DNA of 64,000 nt from PALSA-968 sp964387075 (GCA_964387075.1 CAYLVB010000009.1:159208-223207), one strand, 5' to 3'. Shown: positions 1 through 9,236, counted from the first letter of the stretch. Notes: generated by a model not told the origin, from the sequence alone. Made by a program: numbers and translations.

Positions 1-244
1 TCCACCCACCAATGAGAATTCCTTTGGGGTCAAATTTCTTAACGTCGGCCATGAGTTCCGTTTCTGTGAATCCCTCCCGTTCAACGATCTTCACGCGCGG
101 GTGCACATAGCGGAATTGAAAAGGCGCAACCACGTTGGGCTTTTTACAGATCACAAGCACTTCGCAGGCGTGTGCATCCGCCAATTGGTTCAGGCAGTTG
201 ATAAGGTACCAGGCCAGTTCTTCGTATAGTACAAGTACGCGCAT
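1..244 (-). CDS. Glycosyltransferase, N-terminal fragment (runs off the window)
   Basis: The minus strand opens with ATG at 244 and stays open to the window edge (about 81 codons). The translation starts MRVLVLYEELAWYLINC and continues with a beta-alpha pattern and an AHACEVLVICKKP segment, which looks like the first Rossmann half of a GT-B glycosyltransferase. It lies 3 nt downstream of the O-antigen ligase-like gene on the same strand, so the two are probably co-transcribed and act in surface polysaccharide synthesis. No donor-binding motif is visible because the C-terminal half is missing, so the family assignment is an inference from fold-like pattern and context. Confidence 0.55.
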   Translation of the reverse strand, partial: MRVLVLYEELAWYLINCLNQLADAHACEVLVICKKPNVVAPFQFRYVHPRVKIVEREGFTETELMADVKKFDPKGILIGGW

Positions 245-247
245 AGT

Positions 248-1591
248 TTAAAAACGCATCTGCGCCATTCGCTCAGCTTCCAGCGCCGCCTGATATTTTT
301 CTTCGCGGTTCTCCAGGAATTTTTCCCGGGTATAGTAATAAAGCCAGACGAAGAATGGGAAACCGTTGAGGAAATAATTCCCCTGCCGCAGCAGATAGAG
401 CAGGATGATCACCAGCAGGGCTCCCGAGATGATCCAATACTTATCCTCGTCTTCGTTGCGGGTGTATCCCACAAAACAGCGAAAAACAAGTGCCAGTGCA
501 AATACAATACCCAATAAGCCGGTTTCCGACATCAAACGAAGGAACATACTGTTGGCATCCTGCGTGTTGAACTCAAATCCCTCCAGGCGTATCTTGTCAT
601 CGTTGGTATATGTATATTTATTGTAAGCCATCAGGTGGGAACCGAGGCCTGTACCGAACAAAGGATGTTCTTTCAGGTTCTCCCAGGCAATGTGCGAATT
701 ATTGTACAATACAAAACTCGAACTGTTCACATTCTTTATCGAAAGATCGTTATCAACCCAAAGACCTATTGAACTATCAACACGGTCGCGAAACTCTTTT
801 ACGTTGATATAAAGCCCCCAGGCGGCGAATATACCCATCACAATGAAAAGAAAAAGATAGAGGATATACCCGTAATTGATCCCTACGATCAGCAGTACCA
901 GGAAAAGACCGAGATACCCGGTAGAAGAACGGCTCATGTAAAGTGCCACCAGGATGACGATGCTTTGGTACTTTTTATAGTGAAAGGTCTTGCCGCGCAG
1001 CAAATTGATGGCGGCCACGAACGCCGCCGGGCTCAGCATGATCCCCAACTGCGAAGGCTCGAGATAGAATGAAGCTACGCGGATGGCTCCTTCCCATGTG
1101 ATCACACAGCCTCCCGCTTTGTTGAGTATCCAATGCAGGTCCCATCCCGGCGTAAAACGCACTTGCCAACTGAAGTATTGAAATATGGCAATGATGGCGC
1201 TCCAATAAGCCCAGGTAAGATAGATCTTGAACATTTTTTCGATATCGCGGTTATAGTACTCCATTACATAATAGAAAAAAGTAACCGACAGGAGTATACC
1301 CCCGAATATCTTCACAAAACCGAAGGCGCTGTTATTTCCCATCAGGATCTGGAAGATGCCTACCAACAAAGGGAAAAAAAGTAATTTGAAAGGTGTGCGC
1401 GGAACACCGAAACGGCGAATGAAAAAAGGAAGCAGGCCCAAATAAACCGCGTAGTGAAAATATCCTTCAAAGGGGGTGGCAAAGAACACGATGGAAGAAC
1501 CCACAAAGATTGAAAGGTAAATGAGGAAGGTGACCACCTTTTCCTGGGCGGTCCTTTCGGTTGCTATTTCGCTCTCCAGTTCTAATTGCAT
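248..1591 (-). CDS. O-antigen ligase / Wzy-type polymerase-like membrane protein
   Basis: The 447-aa protein is strongly hydrophobic, with about ten or eleven membrane helices and a large loop near residues 260-345. Visible family marks are RVASFYLEPSQLG (about 171-183) and HPLFGTGLGSH (309-319), the P-x-x-G-x-G pattern found in the periplasmic loop of WaaL/Wzy (Wzy_C) enzymes. These enzymes transfer or polymerise undecaprenyl-linked glycans on the periplasmic side of the inner membrane. The gene sits directly upstream of a glycosyltransferase fragment on the same strand. The C-terminal tail (about 420-447) is charged and cytosolic-looking. Ligase cannot be told from polymerase by sequence. 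Confidence 0.75.
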   Translation of the reverse strand: MQLELESEIATERTAQEKVVTFLIYLSIFVGSSIVFFATPFEGYFHYAVYLGLLPFFIRRFGVPRTPFKLLFFPLLVGIFQILMGNNSAFGFVKIFGGILLSVTFFYYVMEYYNRDIEKMFKIYLTWAYWSAIIAIFQYFSWQVRFTPGWDLHWILNKAGGCVITWEGAIRVASFYLEPSQLGIMLSPAAFVAAINLLRGKTFHYKKYQSIVILVALYMSRSSTGYLGLFLVLLIVGINYGYILYLFLFIVMGIFAAWGLYINVKEFRDRVDSSIGLWVDNDLSIKNVNSSSFVLYNNSHIAWENLKEHPLFGTGLGSHLMAYNKYTYTNDDKIRLEGFEFNTQDANSMFLRLMSETGLLGIVFALALVFRCFVGYTRNEDEDKYWIISGALLVIILLYLLRQGNYFLNGFPFFVWLYYYTREKFLENREEKYQAALEAERMAQMRF

Positions 1592-1632
1592 TGAAGACGT
1601 TAAATTACCCTTTTATGCGCTTATTTGCACAA

Positions 1633-1640
1633 CAAATCTA
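1633..1640 (-). promoter_or_regulatory. Candidate -7 box for the O-antigen ligase operon
   Basis: On the minus strand these bases read TAGATTTG, matching the Bacteroidetes -7 consensus TAnnTTTG, about 42 nt upstream of the ATG at 1591. A -33 TTG was not clearly placed, so support is the -7 box alone. Confidence 0.4.
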
Positions 1641-1702
1641 CTATTTTATTTGAAGGATTCTTTGCGTGGGTTTTATTGCTATTTTTGGGAAAATTTTTCA
1701 AA

Positions 1703-3334
1703 ATGCCCAAAGGAATTTTCAAAGTACCTCACCCCGTTAACGAGCCGGTAAAAAATTACAATCCCGGTAGTGCCGAACGCAAAGAACTGCAGGCCATGCT
1801 CAAGCAGCTGAGATCGGTTCAGCTGGACATACCCATGTACATAGGCGGAAAAGAAGTGCGCAGCGGAAACAAATCCCGGATAGCGCCTCCGCACGATCAT
1901 AAACACACCTTAGGATATTTTCACAAAAGCGATAAGAAACACGTTACTCAGGCCATCAACTCCGCACTTGCGGCCAAAAAGAAATGGGCCGAACTTTCGT
2001 GGGAACACCGCGCCAGCATTTTCTTAAAAGCCGCCGAGCTGATCGCCGGTCCTTACCGCGCAAAACTAAACGCGGCCACAATGCTCGGACAAAGCAAGAA
2101 TGCTTTCCAGGCCGAGATCGACTCAGCCTGCGAGATCATTGACTTCCTGCGCTTCAACGTACATTTCATGACAGAAATTTACGCCGAGCAGCCTGTATCG
2201 GGCCCCGGCGTTTGGAACCGTTTGGAATGGCGACCGCTGGAAGGGTTCATTTACGCTTTAACGCCTTTCAACTTTACCGCCATTGCGGGAAATCTTCCCA
2301 CTTCCTGCGCCATGATGGGCAACGTGGTGGTTTGGAAACCGAGCAATACGCAGGTTTACGCAGCGAATGTTTTAATGGAGATCTTTACGAAAGCAGGTGT
2401 TCCGGCCGGCGTGATCAACCTCGTTTATCCTTCCGGTCCGGATGCTGCGGATGTAATTTTTAATCACCGCGATTTTGCGGGAATACATTTTACCGGCTCC
2501 ACCGAAGTATTCCAGAACATCTGGCAAACGATCGGCAACAATATTCACAAATACAAGTCGTACCCCCGTATTGTGGGAGAGACCGGCGGAAAAGATTTCA
2601 TTTTAGCTCACCCAAGCGCCGACGCGAAAGTGGTTGCTACCGCCATTTCACGCGGTGCTTTTGAATATCAAGGACAAAAATGTTCGGCGGCATCACGCGT
2701 TTATATTCCTTCTAACTTATGGAAGGAAGTGAAAGAGCTTTTGATCGCCGATTTGAAATCGATGAAAATGGGTCCTACCGAGAATTTCACCAATTTCATC
2801 AACGCGGTGATCGACGAGAAATCGTTTGACAAGCTGGCGGGATTCATTGATCGTGCAAAAAAAGATAAAGGCGTTTCTATTATTGCAGGCGGCACTTACA
2901 ATAAATCCAAAGGATATTTCATTGAGCCAACAGTTATCCAGGCAAAGGATCCGAAATACGTGACCATGTGCGAGGAATTGTTTGGGCCTGTTTTGACAGT
3001 GCATGTTTATGACGAGAACAAATGGAAAGAGATCCTGAAAACTGTGGATTCTACTTCCAATTACGCTTTAACGGGCGCGATCATTTCTGAAGACCGTTAC
3101 GCTATTGAAGAAGCTACTAAAGCGCTCTCTAACGCGGCGGGTAATTTCTATATCAACGACAAATGTACCGGCGCTGTAGTTGGGCAACAACCTTTTGGCG
3201 GAGCGCGCGGCAGCGGAACGAACGATAAGGCCGGGGCTAAAATTAACTTGTTGCGTTGGGTCTCTCCAAGGACGATCAAAGAAACTTTCGTTCCGCCTGT
3301 AGATTACCGCTATCCATTTTTACAAGCAGATTAA
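1703..3334 (+). CDS. L-glutamate gamma-semialdehyde (1-pyrroline-5-carboxylate) dehydrogenase
   Basis: NAD-dependent aldehyde dehydrogenase that oxidises glutamate semialdehyde, the product of proline oxidation, to glutamate. The ATG at 1703 (MPKGIFKVPHPVNEP) gives 543 aa, the usual length of the stand-alone P5CDH; the open frame extends 26 codons upstream but that part is hydrophobic and not family-like. Catalytic Glu293 lies in VGETGGKDF and the nucleophile Cys327 in EYQGQKCSAASR. The N-terminal part has the NAD-fold motif ALTPFNFTAIAGNLP. No proline dehydrogenase gene is adjacent, so the partner enzyme must be elsewhere. Cytosolic. Confidence 0.93.
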   Translation: MPKGIFKVPHPVNEPVKNYNPGSAERKELQAMLKQLRSVQLDIPMYIGGKEVRSGNKSRIAPPHDHKHTLGYFHKSDKKHVTQAINSALAAKKKWAELSWEHRASIFLKAAELIAGPYRAKLNAATMLGQSKNAFQAEIDSACEIIDFLRFNVHFMTEIYAEQPVSGPGVWNRLEWRPLEGFIYALTPFNFTAIAGNLPTSCAMMGNVVVWKPSNTQVYAANVLMEIFTKAGVPAGVINLVYPSGPDAADVIFNHRDFAGIHFTGSTEVFQNIWQTIGNNIHKYKSYPRIVGETGGKDFILAHPSADAKVVATAISRGAFEYQGQKCSAASRVYIPSNLWKEVKELLIADLKSMKMGPTENFTNFINAVIDEKSFDKLAGFIDRAKKDKGVSIIAGGTYNKSKGYFIEPTVIQAKDPKYVTMCEELFGPVLTVHVYDENKWKEILKTVDSTSNYALTGAIISEDRYAIEEATKALSNAAGNFYINDKCTGAVVGQQPFGGARGSGTNDKAGAKINLLRWVSPRTIKETFVPPVDYRYPFLQAD

Positions 3335-3379
3335 TCGTGATTCGTATATTCGTTAGTTGTTATTCGTAATTCGTATCAG

Positions 3380-4402
3380 GTGAAAGAGAAGATAGAACAT
3401 ATTTTAGAAGAAGTTGAGAAGTTCACAGCTCAAAGTAAGGAGCAAGTGGAAGAATATCGTATCAAGTGGCTTAGCAAGAAGGGTGAGATCACCCAGCTAT
3501 TCGAGGATTTCAAAAATGTTCCTTCTGATGTAAAGCGCGAGATGGGCCAAAAGCTTAATCAGCTCAAAACAAAGGCGCAGGAGAAGATCAACGAGTTCAA
3601 AGAGAAATTCGAATCGCAATCGAGCAATGTTTCGTTGGACCTGGACCTTTCTTTGCCGGCTGAACCCATTGCAGAGACGGGCTCTCAACATCCCATCACC
3701 ATTGTAAAGAACGAGATCAGCAAGATATTTGAGGACATAGGTTTCTCTATCAGTGAAGGCAGAGAGATCGAAGACGACTGGCATAACTTTACTGCCTTGA
3801 ACACGCCCGAAGATCACCCGGCGCGCGATATGCAGGATACTTTTTACATTCAAACCGATCCCGAAATTGTGTTGCGCACACAAACCTCATCGGTGCAGGT
3901 GCATTTGATGGAGAACAACAAACCTCCTATCCGTACCATTTCTCCGGGGCGTGTTTACCGTAATGAAACGGTTTCGGCGCGTAGTCATTGTCAATTTCAC
4001 CAAATTGAAGGATTATATATTGATACCAATGTTTCCTTCGCTCATCTCAAGCAAACGCTTTTGTATTTCGCACAGCGTTATTTTGGTGCTGAAACGAAGA
4101 TCAGGATGCGCCCGAGTTTCTTTCCTTTTACCGAACCCAGCGCCGAAGTAGATATTTCCTGCACGCTTTGTAAGGGCGCCGGCTGCAACGTTTGCAAATA
4201 CAGCGGCTGGCTCGAGATCTTAGGCTGCGGCATGGTAGATCCTCAAGTGCTGACCAATTGCAAGATCGACGCCAACAAATACACCGGCTTCGCTTTCGGT
4301 ATGGGCATTGAGCGCATTGCCATGCTTAAATATAAAGTAACCGACATACGTTTGTTCTTCGAGAATGACGTGAGGTTTTTGAAGCAGTTTAAATCGGCTT
4401 AA
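3380..4402 (+). CDS. pheS: Phenylalanyl-tRNA synthetase alpha subunit
   Basis: Catalytic subunit of the (alpha-beta)2 synthetase that charges tRNA-Phe. The 340-aa protein has an N-terminal coiled-coil tRNA-binding arm (about 1-90), then class II motifs: the RVYRNETVSARSH block, the CQFHQIEGLYID segment and the C-terminal motif 3 GFAFGMGIERIAMLKY. A CxxC...CxxC loop (CTLCKGAGCNVCK) precedes GWLEILGCGMV, a variant I believe is widespread in bacterial PheS. The start is GTG at 3380, since no ATG lies nearby and the protein begins in family register. The stop overlaps the next start by one base, so translation is probably coupled. The pheT gene is not in the window. Confidence 0.95.
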   Translation: MKEKIEHILEEVEKFTAQSKEQVEEYRIKWLSKKGEITQLFEDFKNVPSDVKREMGQKLNQLKTKAQEKINEFKEKFESQSSNVSLDLDLSLPAEPIAETGSQHPITIVKNEISKIFEDIGFSISEGREIEDDWHNFTALNTPEDHPARDMQDTFYIQTDPEIVLRTQTSSVQVHLMENNKPPIRTISPGRVYRNETVSARSHCQFHQIEGLYIDTNVSFAHLKQTLLYFAQRYFGAETKIRMRPSFFPFTEPSAEVDISCTLCKGAGCNVCKYSGWLEILGCGMVDPQVLTNCKIDANKYTGFAFGMGIERIAMLKYKVTDIRLFFENDVRFLKQFKSA

Positions 4403-4716
4403 TGCCCACCCGACTAGAACAACTCCAACAAATGCTTTTGCAGGACCCCCACGATGAGTTCCTGCACTATGCCATCGCCATGGAATATTTCTCGGCTGGC
4501 GATGTGCAAAAAGGAATCGAAGGACTTGAAAAGATCATTTCCAATAATAAAAATTATCTCGCGGCTTATTACCAATTGGGAAAATGCTATGAAGCGCTGC
4601 ATAAAATTCCCGAAGCAAAAAACGCGTACGAACGCGGAGTTATCATAGCGCACGAACAAAAGAACACCAAGACGCTCAACGAGTTAAGAGAGGCCATTTT
4701 TTTACTGGAAGATTAA
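4402..4716 (+). CDS. Small tetratricopeptide-repeat protein
   Basis: A 104-aa soluble protein made almost entirely of TPR helices; typical TPR positions appear in EFLHYAIAMEYFSAGDV and AAYYQLGKCYEALHKIPEAKNAY (quoted in part). TPR folds bind peptides of partner proteins. It has no signal peptide. The ATG shares its A with the pheS stop codon (TAATG), a strong sign of translational coupling. Its partner and role are not known; the link to pheS may be just one of shared transcription. Confidence 0.8.
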   Translation: MPTRLEQLQQMLLQDPHDEFLHYAIAMEYFSAGDVQKGIEGLEKIISNNKNYLAAYYQLGKCYEALHKIPEAKNAYERGVIIAHEQKNTKTLNELREAIFLLED

Positions 4717-4720
4717 GGCC

Positions 4721-4728
4721 TACCTTTG
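4721..4728 (+). promoter_or_regulatory. Candidate -7 promoter box upstream of the yqeY-like gene
   Basis: TACCTTTG matches TAnnTTTG and lies 16 nt before the ATG at 4744, just after the TPR gene stop. It suggests that the next gene has its own promoter in addition to read-through. Confidence 0.5.
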
Positions 4729-4743
4729 CCCAAATTCTTAAAA

Positions 4744-5187
4744 ATGGGCATCGAAGAAAAATTGAACGCCGACATCAAAACTGCCATGCTGGCCAGGGAC
4801 GCTGCAAAACTCGAAGCTTTGCGTGCTATGAAGTCGGTAGTGTTGTTATTGAAAACATCTCCCGAAGGTTTAACGGAAGATTCTGCTAACAAAGCTTTAC
4901 AGAAAGAAGTAAAAAAGCGCCGCGAAACAGCCGAGATCTATAAAACACAGAACCGCGCCGACCTGGCCGAAGTGGAAGTTGCACAGGCCGACGTGATTGA
5001 AAGTTATTTGCCCAAACAAATGGGTGCCGAAGAGCTGAAAGCAGAAGTTGCAAAGATCATCGCGCAGGTTGGAGCCAGTTCTCCTGCCGATATGGGCAAA
5101 GTAATGGGCGTTGCATCCAAAGCCCTTGCCGGTAAGGCCGATGGCAAAGCAATTTCGGAGCTGGTGAAACAATTATTGTCGAAATAA
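4744..5187 (+). CDS. GatB/YqeY domain protein
   Basis: A 147-aa protein of the YqeY family, related to the tail domain of the GatB subunit of tRNA-dependent amidotransferase. The whole length is the domain: a helical N-terminal half (LNADIKTAMLARDAAKLEALRAM, in part), the RRETAEIYKTQNRADLAE stretch and the ESYLPKQMGAEEL segment that ends in a small three-helix bundle. The true molecular role of stand-alone YqeY is not settled. The ATG at 4744 is preferred over an upstream TTG (4726) because the family begins at GIEEKLNADIK and the TTG overlaps the promoter box. Confidence 0.9.
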   Translation: MGIEEKLNADIKTAMLARDAAKLEALRAMKSVVLLLKTSPEGLTEDSANKALQKEVKKRRETAEIYKTQNRADLAEVEVAQADVIESYLPKQMGAEELKAEVAKIIAQVGASSPADMGKVMGVASKALAGKADGKAISELVKQLLSK

Positions 5188-5201
5188 ATTTCAAACAGTC
5201 A

Positions 5202-5220
5202 TCCCGAATTTGTTTCGGGA
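5202..5220. repeat. Short dispersed palindrome (TCCCGAA / TTCGGGA)
   Basis: The 7-bp arms TCCCGAA and TTCGGGA flank a 5-nt loop 15 nt after the yqeY-like stop. It is a sequence variant of the CCTGAA-loop-TTCAGG palindromes at 40461 and 58657. It may act as a weak terminator. Confidence 0.6.
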
Positions 5221-5262
5221 TCGCTATACACCTAATTTAGTTAAAGCCATCCTTAGAAGAAC

Positions 5263-5559
5263 ATGAGCACTTACAAAGCAGAGATAGACCTGATAGATCC
5301 TTTTAAACCCGGATTCTCGAGATTAATACCCGAACAAAGAAAGAAAGTTGACGAGCTGATGAACGCGGGCCTCATTGTTAGCTACGCCCTGGCCATGGAC
5401 CGCTCTAAATTGTGGATCGTTTTTGAAGCGAAGAACCTGGAAGAAGTATATGATACACTGCGCAGTTTCCCGCTGTATGATTTTATGAAGCCGGATGTGT
5501 TTGAGCTGGCGTTCTACGATACCATTCACAGCGGTTTCCCGCAGCTATCGTTCAATTAG
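5263..5559 (+). CDS. Small protein, muconolactone-isomerase-like ferredoxin fold
   Basis: A 98-aa protein with no signal peptide. The order of segments (beta strand, helix IPEQRKKVDELMNAG, strands IVSYALAMDRSKLWIVFE, helix LEEVYDTLRSFPLYDFM, final strand FELAFY) resembles the muconolactone delta-isomerase / dimeric alpha-beta barrel group, where pairs of ferredoxin-like subunits form a barrel. The resemblance is of pattern only; no catalytic residue can be checked. It runs towards the subtilisin gene and their stop codons overlap by four bases. Confidence 0.55.
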   Translation: MSTYKAEIDLIDPFKPGFSRLIPEQRKKVDELMNAGLIVSYALAMDRSKLWIVFEAKNLEEVYDTLRSFPLYDFMKPDVFELAFYDTIHSGFPQLSFN

Positions 5560-7223
5560 TTCTTAGAAACCTTTTTAGAACTGCTGAACCCTTTATCTGA
5601 AGTAATTCTGAAAAGATAAACTCCCGTTTTTGCATTTTGATAAGCCGGAACCTCCAAAGAAACTTTTTGTCCGTAACCGGTAATTTGTTTTTCGGTAGAA
5701 GATAACAGTCTGCCGCTTACATCGTACATCTCAATGGTGAGTTTACAATTCTCCATTCCGCTTACCGATAAACCGTTTTGATCAAAGGAAATGTCGGGCT
5801 GGTGGTAAATGCCAATATTTCCTTTCAAGATCTGGTCGGCCACACAAAAATCGGGGATGCCGTGGCCCATCAATGAATCGGGTGCTGCATATTGGGTGGC
5901 GCTTTGCTTGATGGCGCCGATCACTTCCATATTGGTTTTGGTTGGATTTCCCTGCCACAAGCAGGCCACCATGCCGGCTAGAATGGGAGAGGCAAAAGAT
6001 GTTCCGCTGCTGCTGATCACATTGCCGCTGTTGGCGGAAATTACCGTTGAGCCTTGTCCCTGCGACATGATATCCGGTTTCACCCTTCCATCGGCGCTAT
6101 AACCCTGCGAACTGAAGCTCGCATAAGAACCTCCGGCATCTACCGCCCCCACACACAAAATACTATCGGCATCGGAAGGGATCGTAATCTTTCTCCAGCT
6201 GCTGCTGCCCGAATTTCCGGCGGCAATACAAACGATCATTCCCCTGCGAGCTGCTAAAGTAGCGGAAAAACTCGCCACTGATGTCTTGCCGTCGAGATCG
6301 CCCCAGGTATGATCCTGCGAAGCATCATCAAAGCCAACATATCCTAAAGAAGAGTTCGCCACATCCGCGCCGGCGCTGTCGGCATATTCAATAGCGCTTA
6401 CCCAACTGTATTCTTCCACGATCTGCTCACAGGTATCGATCTCGCTGCGCAGCAAATAATATTGCGCATAAGGTGCTGTACCCACAAAATTACCGCCATC
6501 AAAAGCCGCCATGCAGGAAAGTACTGAGGTACCATGACCGCCCAGCGCGAAAAGATCGGTTGTATCACCACTAAAAAAATTGTGCTTGCCTATTAAACGG
6601 TTATGCGCCCACAAACTATCGAAGATCTGAATAGTATTGGTATTCAGAAATCCATTGTCGAGAACAGCGATCTGCATGCCGGTTCCATCGTAATTCTGGT
6701 TGTGCAGGCATTGCCCGTTCAGCAGGTCTATCTGGTTAAAGGCCTGTCCATAATTAAAACGATCAGCATTTTGCGTGGCATTCATTCGGTTTACGGAAGG
6801 ATTCTCACGCGGGCCTTCATATTGTGGTTGTTGGATGATACGCGCCACGGATTTAGTGCTTTGTACACACGACAGCGCATTGATAGCAGTAAGCTGCGAC
6901 GGGTTGGTAATACTCACCACCACGCCATTGAACCAGCGGGAACGACTACGTATCACCGCGCCGGTTCCTTTTACCAAAGCAACGTACGATGGGTTAACAG
7001 GAAGGTCTTCTGTATTTACCAAATAACCATGCAAAGCACGTCTGTTAATGGCGCGCTGCGAAAGGAATTGCTGCGGGTTGCTTACGCTGTAAGGAGAGCC
7101 ATTCTTGTCCTTAAAAGCAACCCAATAACGGGTATTACTGCTCTGTGAGAAAGTTCCCAGGAAAAAAAATAGTGCAACTACAGTAAAGAAATAACTTTTC
7201 GACATTCTTGTAACGTATAACAT
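5556..7223 (-). CDS. Subtilisin-like serine protease (S8) with T9SS type A sorting domain
   Basis: A 555-aa secreted peptidase. A signal peptide is followed by a prodomain-like part (to about 160) and the S8 catalytic domain with Asp189 (AVLDNGF), His230 (GGHGTSV), Asn337 (AAGNSGS) and Ser409 (SSGTSFASP). The C-terminal 70 residues (YDVSGRLLSS ... TGVYLFRITSDKG) form a T9SS sorting domain, so the enzyme should cross the outer membrane and be attached to the surface or released. The ATG at 7223 is taken; a second ATG at 7205 (MSKSYFFTVVALFFF) also gives a good signal peptide. It lies 14 nt after the lipoprotein gene on the same strand, so it is probably co-transcribed with it. Confidence 0.92.
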   Translation of the reverse strand: MLYVTRMSKSYFFTVVALFFFLGTFSQSSNTRYWVAFKDKNGSPYSVSNPQQFLSQRAINRRALHGYLVNTEDLPVNPSYVALVKGTGAVIRSRSRWFNGVVVSITNPSQLTAINALSCVQSTKSVARIIQQPQYEGPRENPSVNRMNATQNADRFNYGQAFNQIDLLNGQCLHNQNYDGTGMQIAVLDNGFLNTNTIQIFDSLWAHNRLIGKHNFFSGDTTDLFALGGHGTSVLSCMAAFDGGNFVGTAPYAQYYLLRSEIDTCEQIVEEYSWVSAIEYADSAGADVANSSLGYVGFDDASQDHTWGDLDGKTSVASFSATLAARRGMIVCIAAGNSGSSSWRKITIPSDADSILCVGAVDAGGSYASFSSQGYSADGRVKPDIMSQGQGSTVISANSGNVISSSGTSFASPILAGMVACLWQGNPTKTNMEVIGAIKQSATQYAAPDSLMGHGIPDFCVADQILKGNIGIYHQPDISFDQNGLSVSGMENCKLTIEMYDVSGRLLSSTEKQITGYGQKVSLEVPAYQNAKTGVYLFRITSDKGFSSSKKVSKN

Positions 7224-7237
7224 ATAACTAATAACCT

Positions 7238-7948
7238 TTACTCAACACCCGAGGTGTCATAGCGCATTTCGTAAAAATTTCCCCCGTAAATATGCCCCGG
7301 GTTGGCATTGCCGTTCCCATCCTGGTAATCGTAATCTTCAATGATGCGGTAGATCATACCCACGCCTTTTGCGTAACGTTCGTAATAGTTCTGGTAACTG
7401 ATGGCCGAAGGAAAATATTTTTGGGTTACTTTCAAAGTCTTATCGAAGGATTTTCCACCAACGGTTGCCGCGGTCTCAAACTCGGTGTATTTGTAATCCC
7501 ACTGGCCCATGGTATTTTGCGCGTTGCCGTTCCAGGTAGCACTTTTTCGCGCCGGGAAGATCAGTTTCACAAAACGAATGTTCTCTTCCACTACTTCGGC
7601 GGTTGTTTTGGTGATGTTGGCGCTCCATACATCCTGTATCGTCCAGCTCATTGAACTGTAGGGCACCATAGGATCGTAATTCTTGCGGTAACGTATAATT
7701 TTTAAAGTAGGCCTTCCCTGGTTATCGGTAAAAATACTGTCGATCTTTTCTTTGATCTGGAATTTGAGGGTAATGGTGTCCTGGTTAAGTTTCCTGTACC
7801 CAATAGAATCCACATCGTAAACAATATACGATCCCACTTTGCCCGGATAATAGTCATACCCCAGGTCGGGCTCTTCTTCTTTGTCCTTTTTACACGAAGC
7901 CAAAGCAAGGCCCATGAACAGGATCGCGGTAAGACGTAAAAACTTCAT
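7238..7948 (-). CDS. Hypothetical lipoprotein
   Basis: A 236-aa protein with an N-terminal lipobox (LALASC, Cys at about residue 19) followed by an acidic/lysine tether KKDKEEEPD. The mature part is rich in beta-like stretches and aromatic residues (YDYYPGKVGSYIVYDVDS) and resembles many lipid-anchored proteins of unknown function in Bacteroidetes. I do not recognise a catalytic motif. It precedes the subtilisin gene by 14 nt and probably shares its transcript; a TATCTTTA near-consensus -7 box lies just upstream of its start. Confidence 0.75.
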   Translation of the reverse strand: MKFLRLTAILFMGLALASCKKDKEEEPDLGYDYYPGKVGSYIVYDVDSIGYRKLNQDTITLKFQIKEKIDSIFTDNQGRPTLKIIRYRKNYDPMVPYSSMSWTIQDVWSANITKTTAEVVEENIRFVKLIFPARKSATWNGNAQNTMGQWDYKYTEFETAATVGGKSFDKTLKVTQKYFPSAISYQNYYERYAKGVGMIYRIIEDYDYQDGNGNANPGHIYGGNFYEMRYDTSGVE

Positions 7949-8089
7949 CCTTTAAAGATACAAAATAATCATCATTCCAAAAAAACAGGCTCCCAAAATG
8001 ATGATTATTCGACATGACAAAAGCCTTCAAATAATACTCCATGTCAAAAATCGGAAAATATCTACCTTAGGGCCTGCAATATTTAACAA

Positions 8090-9232
8090 TTGGCCACCAA
8101 AAAAAAGATACTCCTGCTCAGCGACTGGTACTTACCTGCTTATAAAGCCGGCGGACCTATCCGTTCGGTGGCGGGCCTGGCGTATCATTTAAAAGATGAC
8201 TTTGATATTTATGTGCTTACGTCGAACACCGATGTGCTTGATGATACACCGCTGCCTGTAAAAACCAATGAATGGGTGAACGGGAACAACGGCGAAAAGA
8301 TATTTTACTTACCCGGTAAGATCACCAGGGCGCGTTTGCTGGAAGTGATGAATTCGGTGGACTACGACTACGTGTACATCAATTCCTTTTTCTCGAAGGC
8401 TTTCAGCATTTATCCTTTGCTTTTGCAGAAGAGCGGGAAGATAAAAAAGCCCATTGTGCTTGCTCCGCGCGGCATGTTGCGTGAGGGAGCCTTGGCCATT
8501 AAAGCCGGAAAGAAAAAAGTTTTCATTGCGCTTTCCAAGATCGGTAGCCTTCACAAAAATATTACCTGGCACGCTACTTCCGAACCGGAGGTGAATGAGA
8601 TACGTAAGGTTTATGGCGAGAACACGAATATTTTCCTCGCGGCTAACCTGACACTTCCCCCTCAGCAAAAAAGAAATTCGTACGATAAAAGACCCGGCGA
8701 ACTGCGCATTTGCAGCGTTACCAGGTTGGTACGCAACAAGCAAATAGACTTTGCGATAAACGTGTTGAAGCAGATCAAAACCGGTAAAATACTTTTTGAT
8801 GTGTATGGTCCACCTGAGGACGAAGCTTATTACAAAGAATGTCTTGAGCTGGCTAAAACAGTGCCCCCTAACATTGAAATTAATTTTAAAGGCAATATTT
8901 TGCCACATGAAGTGGAGGGTGTTTTAAAGGAATATCACGTTTTTTTGCTGCCAACCGAAACCGAGAATTTCGGGCACGCCATTGTGGAGGCCATGCTAAA
9001 CGGCTGTATACCGTTGATCAGCGACCGTACCCCCTGGCGGAATTTAGAGAAAAGCGGTATCGGCTGGGACCTCCCTTTGGGCGACCAAGAGGCCTTTCTG
9101 AACGCCTTACAGAAATGCCTCGAAATGGACCAAACGGCCTTTAAAACTCAATCTATTAGTATTCAATCTTTTGCAGATGATAAAACAAGTGATTTGAACA
9201 CTTTGGAGGCTTATAAACAGGTCTTCAAATAA
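8090..9232 (+). CDS. Family 4-like glycosyltransferase (GT-B)
   Basis: A 380-aa GT-B enzyme that should transfer a sugar from a nucleotide donor during surface glycan synthesis. The N-terminal half begins with KILLLSDWYLPAYKAGGP, the usual GT4 acceptor-domain opening with a glycine loop. The C-terminal half has RICSVTRLVRNKQIDFAI and the E-x7-E donor motif TETENFGHAIVEAML. The start is taken as TTG at 8090, which gives the family start MATKKK; no ATG is near. A TACCTTAG near-consensus -7 box lies at 8063. It is transcribed away from the lipoprotein gene. Donor and acceptor cannot be predicted. Confidence 0.85.
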   Translation: MATKKKILLLSDWYLPAYKAGGPIRSVAGLAYHLKDDFDIYVLTSNTDVLDDTPLPVKTNEWVNGNNGEKIFYLPGKITRARLLEVMNSVDYDYVYINSFFSKAFSIYPLLLQKSGKIKKPIVLAPRGMLREGALAIKAGKKKVFIALSKIGSLHKNITWHATSEPEVNEIRKVYGENTNIFLAANLTLPPQQKRNSYDKRPGELRICSVTRLVRNKQIDFAINVLKQIKTGKILFDVYGPPEDEAYYKECLELAKTVPPNIEINFKGNILPHEVEGVLKEYHVFLLPTETENFGHAIVEAMLNGCIPLISDRTPWRNLEKSGIGWDLPLGDQEAFLNALQKCLEMDQTAFKTQSISIQSFADDKTSDLNTLEAYKQVFK

Positions 9233-9236
9233 GTTT

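Noticed and set aside
3335..3379. Four ATTCGT hexamers upstream of pheS
   Set aside because: They are a short low-complexity run in a 45-nt gap; no arrangement suggests a binding site and similar runs are common in AT-rich gaps.
4150..4230. Zinc-finger-like CxxC pairs in PheS as an unusual insertion
   Set aside because: This Cys-rich loop before GWLEILGCGMV is, as far as I recall, common in PheS of many bacteria and is not special here.
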